Under the pieces are notes generated by a model. It was given only the letters and a program-made list of their open reading frames with translations, had not been told where the DNA came from and did no database searches. DNA of 64,000 nt from RGIG6375 sp964472725 (GTDB lineage Bacteria; Bacillota; Clostridia; Oscillospirales; Oscillospiraceae): NCBI GenBank assembly GCA_964472725.1, contig CAYYLZ010000002.1, forward strand, positions 1-64,000. The letters are read 5' to 3'. The position numbers were made by a program, and so were the translations under genes. The first letter of the stretch is position 1. Every line of letters starts with the position of its first letter. Of the stretch, positions 6,347 to 15,155 are shown piece by piece.

Positions 6347-9043
6347 TTATTCTTCGGTTTCTTCGGTCATTTCTTCCTCATATACGGGAGGAACGAAATT
6401 GTCCTCTGGCATGGGCAGGGTCTCCTGAACTCCACCATTTTTCATCATATTCCACTGTTCCGCGGTGATGAGCAGCTGGCGGGGCTTGGAGCCTTCAAAG
6501 GGACCTACGATACCGCGGGCCTCCATTTGGTCAACAAGACGGGCTGCGCGGGAGTAACCCAGCTTCAGCTTACGCTGGAGCATAGATACGGACGCCTGCT
6601 TGACTTCGAGGATAACCTCAACGGCAGCGTTGAAGAGCTCATCGACCTCATCGTCGCCCTCGCTGACTTCAACAGGCTCTTCCTTCTCCTTTTCCTTCTT
6701 GCTGTCCTTTTGAGCGTTGCGCTCGATTTCCTCGAGAATATTAGCCGAGTACTGAGCGGTGCTACGTTCCTTGACAAAGTTGATAACAGCTTCCCTCTCC
6801 TCATCGGTAACGAATGCGCCCTGAACACGGGCGGGCTTACCGGAACCGATGGGCGAATAAAGCATATCGCCCTTACCGATAAGCTTCTCAGCGCCGGTGG
6901 CGTCGAGAATGATTCGGGAGTTAAGAGCAGAGTCAACCGCGAAAGCGATTCGGGAAGGAATATTGCCCTTCATAAGACCGGTGATAACATCTGCGGAGGG
7001 ACGCTGGGTAGCGATAACCAGATGAATACCGGAAGCTCGACCCATCTGCGCAACACGGCAGATGGATTCTTCAACGTCCTTGGCGGCAACCAGCATAAGG
7101 TCTGCCAGCTCGTCGATGAGAACAACTATCTGAGGCAGGGTCTGTCCGCCCTCCTGCTTGATTATAGATGCATTATAAGAGGCAAGGTCTCTTGCACCGA
7201 TTTCGGAGAAGAGCTTATAGCGCTTCATCATTTCTACAACAGCCCACTGCAGTGCGCCCGCGGCCTTTTTGGGGTCAGTGACAACTGGTATGAGCAGATG
7301 AGGTATCTCGTTATAGGCGCCAAGCTCTATCATCTTGGGGTCGATCATGATAAGGCGTACCTCTTCGGGAGAGGACTTGAAGAGCAGGCTGAGAATAAGG
7401 GAGTTCATGCAGACGGACTTACCGGAGCCGGTAGTACCCGCAATAAGCAAATGGGGCAGCTTGGAAATATCTCCAACTACGGGATTGCCTGCGATATCCT
7501 TACCTACGGCAAAGGACAGCTTGGAGCTCTTGCCGTTAAACTCGGAGGACTCAATAAGTTCTCGCAAGGCAACTACGTTGACTATCTTATTGGGAACCTC
7601 TATACCGACAATGGAGATTTTGTCCGGGATAGGCGCAACTCTTACGCCGGTAGCGCCAAGCGCCAGCGCGATATCGTCCGCAAGATTGGTAAGTCGGGAC
7701 AGCTTGACGCCCTGTTCAAGTTCAACTTCGTAGCGGGTAACGGAGGGGCCGCGGGTATAATCCACAAGGCGGGCATTTATACCGAAGCTCTGAATTGTGG
7801 ATTCAAGGCGGCGCGCGTTCACCTCAACTTCACTCTTACCGTCGGTGAGGCTGCCGGTTTTGGCAGGCGCAAGCAGAGATGTGGGAGGATAAACGTAAGC
7901 GGCAGGCTCGGGGGTGCTGAGACTTTCTTCGATAGCCTCGGCAACCTCAACGGAGGCGGCGCGCATTTCCACCTCATTGCGGAGCTTTTCCATCTTCTTG
8001 CTGGCTGCAAGCTCCTCTTCAAGAGGCTTCATCATTTCGTTAATATCCTGCGCAGGCACATACTCGGTAACAACGGGAACCGGTTCTTCGATCTCAGGCA
8101 TTTCATGAACAGGCTCGGGTTTTGCCGCCGCTGCCGCGCCGCTAATCACCTTATCGGGAGTAGGCACGGAAGGCTTACGGTCAAAGAACGAAGGCTTTTC
8201 GGGCTTGGGTTCTTCGACTATGGGCTCAGGCTGCTCAATCGGGTCGTCCACCGGTATATCAATGATACGCTTCTTTCGTGCGGGCTTTGACACTATATCC
8301 GTAGTATGGCCAAGGTCGTCAATGTTCTCTGCGATCTGAGGTTCAGCTTTTTCTTTCTTTGACTTTTCAGGCTTGGGAATATACTCATACTCCACCTTTT
8401 CACGAGAGCGGAACCAATCCACAATACCGCTTACGGTTACATTGAAGGACAGGAGCAGCAGGAAGAGCACAAAGATAATAAATACAATGCTTGCGCCCAC
8501 CTTGCCGAACATGGAACCAAAGCTCATTGCCAGCAGACCGCCAAACAAGCCGCCGCAGCAGGATATGCCGGCAGCGCTTCCGTCGGAGTAAAGCTCTGCA
8601 AGGAGCCTTATAGACCATTCATATTCTGTTTTGCAGCCCAACATATGGAGCATTGCGCTGATAGCCAGCGGAATAAGCAACGCGCTGACAAGACGCAGCC
8701 TTACCGGGCGACCTCTGTGGAAGAACAGTATGTACGCGCAAAGCAGCAGTGCCGGCGGGAAGAGGTAAAAGCCTCTGCCTACAAGACCGGCAAGGAAGCT
8801 GCGGAAGAAATGGATAAACCATCCGTCCGAGCTGAAATATCCAAGGAAAGAAAATACTGCAAGGAACAGGCAAACAACTGCGCCTATCTCGCGGCGTCGA
8901 GGCTGCTTAGCGACGGCATTGCTGCCGGAAGCCTTTGCCGCCGAGGTTTCCTTTTTAGGCGCAGATTTAGTTGAGTTTTTTACAGGTTGCTTACCGCTCT
9001 TTTTCTTGCTTGCGGAATTAGTTGAGCCTTTCTTTTCGGCCAT
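6347..9043 (-). CDS. ftsK: DNA translocase FtsK/SpoIIIE
   Basis: An 898-residue membrane-anchored DNA pump that moves chromosomal DNA through the division or sporulation septum. A Lys/Ser-rich cytoplasmic tail (1-50) is followed by four membrane segments between about 52 and 215, then a long Pro/Glu/Lys linker to about 410. The RecA-like motor has Walker A GTTGSGKS near residue 540 and the typical IDPKMIELGAYNEIPHLL and ATQRPSADVITG motifs. The C-terminal winged-helix gamma domain ends in SKPRQLLI. AGAGAGGTG precedes the ATG. With a single copy visible, FtsK and SpoIIIE roles cannot be told apart. The downstream terminator is shared with spoVAE. Confidence 0.96.
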   Translation of the reverse strand: MAEKKGSTNSASKKKSGKQPVKNSTKSAPKKETSAAKASGSNAVAKQPRRREIGAVVCLFLAVFSFLGYFSSDGWFIHFFRSFLAGLVGRGFYLFPPALLLCAYILFFHRGRPVRLRLVSALLIPLAISAMLHMLGCKTEYEWSIRLLAELYSDGSAAGISCCGGLFGGLLAMSFGSMFGKVGASIVFIIFVLFLLLLSFNVTVSGIVDWFRSREKVEYEYIPKPEKSKKEKAEPQIAENIDDLGHTTDIVSKPARKKRIIDIPVDDPIEQPEPIVEEPKPEKPSFFDRKPSVPTPDKVISGAAAAAKPEPVHEMPEIEEPVPVVTEYVPAQDINEMMKPLEEELAASKKMEKLRNEVEMRAASVEVAEAIEESLSTPEPAAYVYPPTSLLAPAKTGSLTDGKSEVEVNARRLESTIQSFGINARLVDYTRGPSVTRYEVELEQGVKLSRLTNLADDIALALGATGVRVAPIPDKISIVGIEVPNKIVNVVALRELIESSEFNGKSSKLSFAVGKDIAGNPVVGDISKLPHLLIAGTTGSGKSVCMNSLILSLLFKSSPEEVRLIMIDPKMIELGAYNEIPHLLIPVVTDPKKAAGALQWAVVEMMKRYKLFSEIGARDLASYNASIIKQEGGQTLPQIVVLIDELADLMLVAAKDVEESICRVAQMGRASGIHLVIATQRPSADVITGLMKGNIPSRIAFAVDSALNSRIILDATGAEKLIGKGDMLYSPIGSGKPARVQGAFVTDEEREAVINFVKERSTAQYSANILEEIERNAQKDSKKEKEKEEPVEVSEGDDEVDELFNAAVEVILEVKQASVSMLQRKLKLGYSRAARLVDQMEARGIVGPFEGSKPRQLLITAEQWNMMKNGGVQETLPMPEDNFVPPVYEEEMTEETEE

Positions 9044-9093
9044 TTATATACACCTCTCTCAGGGAAAGTAAATTGCATAAGGTTTATTATATT

Positions 9094-9122
9094 AGTATAC
9101 CACATCGTACAAATATTCGCAA
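9094..9122 (-). promoter_or_regulatory. probable ftsK promoter
   Basis: On the minus strand, TTGCGA (9117-9122) and TATACT (9094-9099) are separated by 17 bp. An upstream TGG gives a partly extended -10. It lies about 50 bp before the ftsK start. Confidence 0.6.
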
Positions 9123-9854
9123 TTATTTTTTATCCCGTCTTTTCTCAATTTCGGTGTGCAAGTAATCCAGCGCGTCGGAAAGGCCGCCCAAAGAGTCTAT
9201 AAGCCCGCATTGCACCGCTTCTTCACCGTAAATGACGCTGCCCACATCGGTTGTAAGCTCCCCCGTTTTTAGCATCATCCGCACAAATTTTTCCCGGTCG
9301 ACCCCGGAGTTTTCCGTAACGAAGGATACTATGCGCTCCTGTATCTTCTCAAAATAAGTGAATGTCTGCGGAACACCTATCACCACTCCATTGAGCCGAA
9401 CAGGGTGTATAGTCATTGCAGCAGATGGTGCAATAAAGGATTTTTTTGCCGAAACCGCCAGCGGCACTCCGATAGAATGTCCGCCGCCAAGCACCAGCGA
9501 TGCCGTAGGCTTCTTCATACCGGAGATAAGCTCCGCTATCCCCAGCCCCGCTTCAATATCGCCGCCAACCGTATTGAGCAGAATAAGCAGCGCATCAATA
9601 TCATCGCTTTCCTCTATAGAGGCCAGCATGGGCATAACGTGCTCATACTTTGTAGTCTTATTATTCGGCGGCAGCAGTATATGCCCCTCTATCTGTCCGA
9701 TTATCGTGAGGCAGTGAATACTCCCCTTTTCGGAGTGTGTCACCGCCGAACCGAGCCGTATTATATCGCTTTGCAGCAGCTCTTCCCGATTGAGCTGTTC
9801 TGTATAGTTTTCTTCGTGATCCATATCCATTCTCCATTCTTTGATATGAATCAT
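9123..9854 (-). CDS. tepA: ClpP-fold serine protease, TepA/YmfB-like
   Basis: A 243-residue ClpP/crotonase-fold peptidase resembling Bacillus TepA (YmfB). Visible are the ClpP-like strand LLILLNTVGGDIEAGLGIAE, the nucleophile region GGGHSIGVP with the candidate Ser, and MTIHPV with the candidate His. It lacks a signal peptide. The family has been linked to degradation of proteins or peptides at the membrane; the substrate is unknown. The start is uncertain: ATG 9854 has a weak AGGA, while ATG 9824 sits 7 nt after GGAG and is perhaps better. It lies upstream of ftsK on the same strand, an association seen in other Firmicutes. Confidence 0.85.
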   Translation of the reverse strand: MIHIKEWRMDMDHEENYTEQLNREELLQSDIIRLGSAVTHSEKGSIHCLTIIGQIEGHILLPPNNKTTKYEHVMPMLASIEESDDIDALLILLNTVGGDIEAGLGIAELISGMKKPTASLVLGGGHSIGVPLAVSAKKSFIAPSAAMTIHPVRLNGVVIGVPQTFTYFEKIQERIVSFVTENSGVDREKFVRMMLKTGELTTDVGSVIYGEEAVQCGLIDSLGGLSDALDYLHTEIEKRRDKK

Positions 9855-9906
9855 TTTGTCCTATGCCGTCAAATAATATTCCTCATCGGACCTTTTACCA
9901 TGCAGA

Positions 9907-9936
9907 AACCCCGGACTGCCGAAACAGTCCGGGGTT
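9907..9936. terminator. hairpin after the DUF975 gene
   Basis: A perfect 12-bp stem (AACCCCGGACTG at 9907-9918 with 9925-9936) and 6-nt loop, just after the stop of the minus-strand membrane protein gene. Only a short T tract follows on the minus strand. Confidence 0.6.
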
Positions 9937-9946
9937 AAGCTTACAT

Positions 9947-10660
9947 TTACGTATTTTCTTCTTCGAGGGGCGGCGCCGGGTAAATTCCATCGGGGTAAGC
10001 AAGCATATTGTAGTATATTGCATAGCTTGTATAAATGTAGGGCATTATCCATATGCCGAGTATACCGGCACTTATAAATATAAGCAGATTCCAGCCGATA
10101 AAGCTGAGGTCAAGCACGAACAGCTCCCACTTATGGCCGTGCATAAGCTGTTTACTTTCCCGTATGCACTGCAATGCACCCTTATCAGGGTCGTCCAGCA
10201 GGATATAAAAAGCCTGACGGTAACGGTACGCTGCAATAATTCCGGGAACCACAAGCAGACAGGACCAAAGCGCGATAAACAAGCCCTGCAGGAAAGCTAC
10301 CGCAAACACCTTGAAGGTTATGCTGAAGCCGTCGGCAAGGTCGGACATTCCGGTAGGATTATGTCGGCTGATATTAAGCGTAAAGGAAAGGTAGCCAACA
10401 CCAACAATCTGCAGCATTATCTCAATAACTATAGAAAACAGCGATGCCGCAATTTCCTTTTTGGTATAGTGCGGAACTATACCGCCTGCCTCAACAATGC
10501 GCATGACACCGGCGCTCCAATCGGCAACAATTCCGTTCATGCGTCCGGCCACATAGTTGAGCAGGAACACTATGAGCACATATATGAAAGTAGTCAGGTA
10601 AAGGCGCTTGGTATCCATATATGAGTGGCGGGCTCTGCGCTTGAGCTGAGTTCTGTTCAT
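9947..10660 (-). CDS. DUF975 family integral membrane protein
   Basis: A 237-residue membrane protein of the DUF975 family. About five hydrophobic segments are visible (near 25-45, 70-95, 120-145, 180-205 and 205-225). The family hallmark is present: PGIIAAYRYRQAFYILLDDP, then IRESKQLMHGHKWELFVLDL and SFIGW. The family has no established reaction and is widespread in Firmicutes. AAAGGAG precedes the ATG. It is monocistronic, ending at the hairpin at 9907, and diverges from the nrdDG operon. Confidence 0.88.
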   Translation of the reverse strand: MNRTQLKRRARHSYMDTKRLYLTTFIYVLIVFLLNYVAGRMNGIVADWSAGVMRIVEAGGIVPHYTKKEIAASLFSIVIEIMLQIVGVGYLSFTLNISRHNPTGMSDLADGFSITFKVFAVAFLQGLFIALWSCLLVVPGIIAAYRYRQAFYILLDDPDKGALQCIRESKQLMHGHKWELFVLDLSFIGWNLLIFISAGILGIWIMPYIYTSYAIYYNMLAYPDGIYPAPPLEEENT

Positions 10661-10860
10661 GATTTCTCTCCTTTACATACCCCTATATTTGGTGGTCGGC
10701 TTTTATGCTTCCAAATAAAAATTTTTATTATGGAAATTTATTCATAGACTATCGTGATATTTTGTATTTTATCCTATTATATCACCCGGTTGGCAAAAAG
10801 TATATAATTTTCCTGCAAATCTTTCACTAATAAACACGAGAAATAATTTACAACTTGATA

Positions 10861-10889
10861 TTGACAGAATACGCGGGGAAGTGTACTAT
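10861..10889 (+). promoter_or_regulatory. nrdDG promoter
   Basis: TTGACA (10861-10866), 17-bp spacer and TACTAT (10884-10889). The -10 lies inside the first NrdR-like box, an arrangement expected for repression by occlusion. Confidence 0.8.
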
Positions 10890-10931
10890 ATCTATGCTTG
10901 AAAAAATAATTAACTACACCATATATTGTGA
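10883..10931 (+). promoter_or_regulatory. pair of NrdR-like boxes
   Basis: Box 2, ACACCATATATTGTGA at 10916-10931, matches the NrdR consensus (acaCwAtATaTwGwgt) closely. Box 1, GTACTATATCTATGCT at 10883-10898, is weaker. Their starts are 33 bp apart, about three helical turns, typical of NrdR operators. Box 1 covers the -10 element and box 2 ends 17 nt before the nrdD start. An NrdR gene is not in this window. Confidence 0.75.
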
Positions 10932-10947
10932 AAGGATTGTTCCCAAC

Positions 10948-13299
10948 ATGACCATCGACGGAATCAGAAAAAGAGACGGACGAGTAGTCCCCTTTGAACT
11001 CGACAAGATAGAGTCCGCTATCAACAAGGCTTTTGCCGCAACCTATAAGCTGGGCAGCGAGGAGACTGCCAAGACCCTCTCCGCAGAGGTTCTGTCCATT
11101 CTCGAGGTGGAAGGCAACAATTCTCCCGATGTTGAACACATACAAGATATAGTAGAGCGTGTTCTCATGGACAACGGTTATATTCAAACCGCCAAGGCAT
11201 ACATTCTCTACCGTGCGGAGCGCAGCCGTGTTCGCGAGATGAACACCCGCCTCATGCAGAAGTACGAAGAGATCACTTTCGCCGACGCAAAGGATTCCGA
11301 CATCAAGCGTGAGAACGCCAACATCAACGGCGACACCGCTATGGGCGCAATGCTCAAGTACGGCTCCGAGGGCGCAAAGCAGTTCTATGAGATGTACGTC
11401 CTCAAGCCCGAGCATGCAAAGGCTCACCGCGAGGGTGATATCCATATTCACGACATGGACTTCGCCTCCACCGGCACCACCACCTGCACTCAGATCGACA
11501 TCATCTCCCTGTTCAAGAACGGCTTCTCCACCGGTCACGGTATTCTCCGCGAGCCTCAGGATATTGTTTCCTACGCTGCTCTCGCCTGCATCGGTATCCA
11601 GTCCAATCAGAACGACCAGCACGGCGGCCAGAGTATCGTAAACTTCGACTACGGTATGGCCGAAGGCGTTACCAAGACCTTCAAGCGCATTTATGCGCAA
11701 AACCTCGCCCGCGCATTCATGCTTCTGGCTGACCGAGAAGACCTTGAAGAGAACATCAAAGATCTGCGCAAGAGCATCGAGGCCGAAACCGGTCTTTATC
11801 CCAAGCTGGAGGAGTGCTCCGAGTACTTCGCAGCAGAGCTTCCCAAGCTCATGGAACTCACCGGCTGCGACGAGGATATGTGCAAGAAAGCACAGGAGTT
11901 CGCTCACTATCGCTCAACCAAGGAAACCGATCGCTCCACCTTCCAGGCAATGGAAGCTCTTATACATAACTTAAATACAATGAATTCCCGCGCAGGTGCC
12001 CAGACTCCCTTCTCCTCCATCAACTACGGTACCGATACCTCTCCCGAGGGACGCATGGTCATGCGTAACCTGCTGCTGAGCACCGAACAGGGTCTCGGCA
12101 ACGGCGAAACTCCCATCTTCCCCATTCAGATTTTCAGAGTCAAGGACGGCATCAACCTCAACGAGGGTGATCCTAACTACGACCTTTTCAAACTGGCCTG
12201 CCGCTGCAGCGCAAAGCGTCTGTTCCCCAACTTCTCCTTTATCGACGCTCCCTTCAATCTGCAGTACTACAAGCCCGGCCGCCCCGAGACCGAGATTGCA
12301 TACATGGGCTGCCGTACCCGCGTTATCGGCAACAACTACGATCCCAGCCGTGAAATCTGCAACGGCCGCGGTAACCTGTCCTTCTCTACCATCAACCTGC
12401 CCCGTCTGGCAATAAAGGCCAAGGGTGACCTTGACGTGTTCTTCGAAATGCTCGACAGCAAGATCGATCTGGTTATCAACCAGCTTCTTGAGCGTTTTGA
12501 GCTTCAGCGTAAGAAGAAGGTTCGCAACTTCCCCTTCCTCATGGGCGAAGGCGTATGGATCGACAGCGAAAAGCTCGACTGGAATGATGAGATCGGCGAG
12601 ATCCTCAAGCACGGCACCCTCTCCATGGGCTTCATCGGCCTTGCCGAAACTCTCGTTGCACTGGTTGGCAAGCATCACGGCGAAAGTGAGACCAGCCGCA
12701 ACCTCGGTATCGAAATCGTTTCCCACATGCGTGCAAGAATGGATGACGCCTGTAAGAAGTATGGTCTTAACTTCTCTCTGCTGGCCACTCCCGCCGAAGG
12801 TCTTTCCGGCCGTTTCGTAAAGATGGATAAGGCTCTCTACGGCTCCATTCCCGGCGTTACCGACCGCGAATACTACACCAACAGCTTCCACGTTCCCGTA
12901 TACTATCCCATCGCTGCCTTTGAGAAAATTCAGATCGAGGCTCCCTATCATGCTCTTACCAACGCCGGTCACATCACCTATATCGAGATGGACGGCGATC
13001 CCATGGATAACCTTGAAGCTTTCGAGAAGGTCGTCCGCTACATGCAGAAGTGCGGTATCGGCTACGGTTCTGTAAACCATCCCGTTGACCGTGACCCTGT
13101 CTGCGGCTTCTCCGGCATCATCAAGGATCAGTGCCCCGGCTGCGGCCGTACCGAAGAAGAAGGTCCCTTCGACAGAATCCGCCGCATCACCGGTTACCTC
13201 GTTGGTACCCTTGACCGCTTCAACAACGCCAAGCGCGCCGAGGAGCACGACCGTGTAAAGCACACCATCAGCTCCTGCAGCGGTGACTGTGATGAGTGA
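10948..13299 (+). CDS. nrdD: anaerobic (class III) ribonucleoside-triphosphate reductase
   Basis: A 783-residue oxygen-sensitive enzyme that makes deoxyribonucleotides with a glycyl radical. An N-terminal ATP-cone (about 1-95, IRKRDGRVVPFELDKIESAI) regulates activity. The barrel follows, with the HDMDF and NDQHGGQS segments. The C-terminus has Cys719, Cys729 and Cys732 (CGF...CPGC) and the radical loop RITGYLVG with Gly749. Only three of the usual four zinc cysteines are apparent. I use ATG 10948 because the protein then begins at the cone. It has its own promoter with NrdR-like boxes and overlaps nrdG by 8 nt. Its last 30 residues are closely matched by the small protein at 47378. Confidence 0.97.
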   Translation: MTIDGIRKRDGRVVPFELDKIESAINKAFAATYKLGSEETAKTLSAEVLSILEVEGNNSPDVEHIQDIVERVLMDNGYIQTAKAYILYRAERSRVREMNTRLMQKYEEITFADAKDSDIKRENANINGDTAMGAMLKYGSEGAKQFYEMYVLKPEHAKAHREGDIHIHDMDFASTGTTTCTQIDIISLFKNGFSTGHGILREPQDIVSYAALACIGIQSNQNDQHGGQSIVNFDYGMAEGVTKTFKRIYAQNLARAFMLLADREDLEENIKDLRKSIEAETGLYPKLEECSEYFAAELPKLMELTGCDEDMCKKAQEFAHYRSTKETDRSTFQAMEALIHNLNTMNSRAGAQTPFSSINYGTDTSPEGRMVMRNLLLSTEQGLGNGETPIFPIQIFRVKDGINLNEGDPNYDLFKLACRCSAKRLFPNFSFIDAPFNLQYYKPGRPETEIAYMGCRTRVIGNNYDPSREICNGRGNLSFSTINLPRLAIKAKGDLDVFFEMLDSKIDLVINQLLERFELQRKKKVRNFPFLMGEGVWIDSEKLDWNDEIGEILKHGTLSMGFIGLAETLVALVGKHHGESETSRNLGIEIVSHMRARMDDACKKYGLNFSLLATPAEGLSGRFVKMDKALYGSIPGVTDREYYTNSFHVPVYYPIAAFEKIQIEAPYHALTNAGHITYIEMDGDPMDNLEAFEKVVRYMQKCGIGYGSVNHPVDRDPVCGFSGIIKDQCPGCGRTEEEGPFDRIRRITGYLVGTLDRFNNAKRAEEHDRVKHTISSCSGDCDE

Positions 13300-13807
13300 T
13301 ACCCTGCTGCGCATAGCCGATACCATTCAGGACTCCATCGTTGACGGCCCCGGTTTTCGCTTTGTTGTGTTCACTCAGGGCTGCCTCCGTCATTGCCCGG
13401 AGTGCCATAACCCCCACACATGGGATCCGGCAGGTGGCAAGGAGGTTACGGTTGACAGCCTTTATAAAACACTTTCCTCCAATCCTCTCACTGATGGACT
13501 GACTCTTTCCGGCGGCGAACCCTATCTGCAGGCTGCTGCCTGCGCCGAGCTTGCACACAGAGCCAAGGCAGGCGGCTTCAACGTTTGGTGTTATTCCGGC
13601 TATACCTTCGAGGAAATACTCGAGACAAGCAAAACAGACCCCGGCTTCAAAGCTCTTATAGAAGCTACCGACGTGCTCATTGACGGCATGTTCCTCATAG
13701 AGGAAAAGAGCCTTACCCTTAAATGGCGCGGCAGTCAGAACCAACGGGTTATTGACGTACGTAAGAGCCTGGAAAGCGGCGAAGTAGTTTTACACGCAAA
13801 CAGATAA
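13292..13807 (+). CDS. nrdG: anaerobic ribonucleotide reductase activating protein (radical SAM)
   Basis: A 171-residue radical SAM enzyme that forms the glycyl radical on NrdD. The [4Fe-4S] ligands are Cys31, Cys35 and Cys38 in QGCLRHCPECHNPHTW, and the SAM-binding GGEP occurs as LSGGEPYLQ. Length fits the NrdG family. ATG 13292 is chosen over upstream in-frame GTGs because of GGTGA 5 nt ahead. It overlaps nrdD and shares its promoter. A terminator follows 20 nt after the stop. It might also act on the stand-alone radical domain at 47378. Confidence 0.96.
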   Translation: MSDTLLRIADTIQDSIVDGPGFRFVVFTQGCLRHCPECHNPHTWDPAGGKEVTVDSLYKTLSSNPLTDGLTLSGGEPYLQAAACAELAHRAKAGGFNVWCYSGYTFEEILETSKTDPGFKALIEATDVLIDGMFLIEEKSLTLKWRGSQNQRVIDVRKSLESGEVVLHANR

Positions 13808-13827
13808 TCCTGTCTGTAATATCCAAA

Positions 13828-13868
13828 CAGCGGGGCGATATCTTCGCCCCGCTGCATGTTCTTTTTAT
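13828..13868 (+). terminator. terminator of nrdDG
   Basis: A perfect 11-bp stem (13828-13838 with 13844-13854), 5-nt loop and a T-rich tail (TTCTTTTTATTT). Confidence 0.85.
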
Positions 13869-13883
13869 TTCTGAGGTACAGAA

Positions 13884-15155
13884 TTGAAAAAACAACGAAT
13901 CCTCATAGCAATTATATGTTCAGCAGCGGCGGTAATAATCGCCGCTATAGCCATTTTTGCAATGACACAGCTGGACACGTCGGACACGACGCCCTCGCCC
14001 ACCCCTACCGCGGTAATACCCACAGTTCCGCCTACACCTACTTCCACACCACCACCCACACCAACTCCAACCCCCGAACCTACTCCCGACGTCACTCCAA
14101 CGCCAACGCCCGAGCCTACGCCGGAACCCACGCCCACTCCTACACCTTCCGCTGAACCTGAAATCGACCCGGAACCCTCTCCGGAGCCTACACCCGAGCC
14201 CGAACCGGAACCGGAAAAATATAAACTCACATTCATCGGCGGAGTTTCTCCCAGAGGTGAACCCAAGGACTACGCAATGTTCGACGCAGTTTCCACCCTT
14301 ATACAGGACGACGATCTGAGCATAATGAACCTCGAAAGCGTCCTCAGCGACGTTGCCGCTCCCGTTGTTTCCGAGGCTCACATGGCATATACCGCTTGGG
14401 CTGAAATAATCCGCAACTCCGGAATTGACATTGTAAACATTGCCAACACTCACGTTTACGGCTGCGGCGAAGAAGGCTACGCTGACACTATAGGCAGCCT
14501 TGAAACCGTCGGTATCCCCTATGTAGGAAACCGTGATATAACTCTTTTCATAAGCAAAAACAGTCTGCTGATAGGTATTTACGCCTCCGACGGCGGAGCC
14601 GGCAGCAACATTAAGAAAAGCATAACCACCCTTAAGCAGGCAGGAGCCGACATTGTTATCGCCTGCCTCAGCTGGAATGACAGTACCACCGACTTTTATA
14701 TGAGCAATGAGTATCATTCCGCCCATTATGCCGTAGAGTGCGGCGCAGACATAGTTCTGGGGCACAATGGTGTCGGTGTACATTATTTTGAAACCTACAA
14801 CGATTCCCTTATTATCTATGGTCTTGGCGAATATGCCGGCGGCTATGACATCAGCGAGTCCGCCGCCGCACTGCAGCTCACCCTTGAGCGCGGCGCTGAC
14901 GGGCTTTATATCTCCGAGACAGCCTGCATTCCTATCAAGCCCGGCAACAGCACCACGCCTCCTCAGGCGCTGCCCGCCGGAAGTGATGAATACAACAAGG
15001 TAATCTTCACGCTCCACAGCGCTCCCGATATTCCCGATGACGAGGAGCCTGCAGACGCTCCTGCCGGAGAGGCTGCAGAAGAGTCTGCCGATGAAACCGC
15101 GGCGGCAGATGAAGTAATTCCAAATGACACAGAAGAGGTTGAAAATGGATACTAA
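13884..15155 (+). CDS. membrane-anchored CapA-like protein with Pro/Thr linker
   Basis: A 423-residue exported protein: a signal-anchor segment at residues 8-27, a long PTPTPEP-type linker from about 35 to 110, then a domain like CapA/PgsA of poly-gamma-glutamate capsule systems, which has a calcineurin-like metallophosphatase fold. Equivalents of family motifs are degenerate. The usual metal Asp of FxGD is replaced (FIGGVSP), the ANxH motif survives as ANTH, and the GxHPH motif reads GHNGVGV. It may thus bind rather than hydrolyse. An acidic Ala/Glu/Asp tail ends it. The start is TTG with GAGGT 6 nt upstream. It overlaps the next gene by 11 nt. Confidence 0.75.
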   Translation: MKKQRILIAIICSAAAVIIAAIAIFAMTQLDTSDTTPSPTPTAVIPTVPPTPTSTPPPTPTPTPEPTPDVTPTPTPEPTPEPTPTPTPSAEPEIDPEPSPEPTPEPEPEPEKYKLTFIGGVSPRGEPKDYAMFDAVSTLIQDDDLSIMNLESVLSDVAAPVVSEAHMAYTAWAEIIRNSGIDIVNIANTHVYGCGEEGYADTIGSLETVGIPYVGNRDITLFISKNSLLIGIYASDGGAGSNIKKSITTLKQAGADIVIACLSWNDSTTDFYMSNEYHSAHYAVECGADIVLGHNGVGVHYFETYNDSLIIYGLGEYAGGYDISESAAALQLTLERGADGLYISETACIPIKPGNSTTPPQALPAGSDEYNKVIFTLHSAPDIPDDEEPADAPAGEAAEESADETAAADEVIPNDTEEVENGY

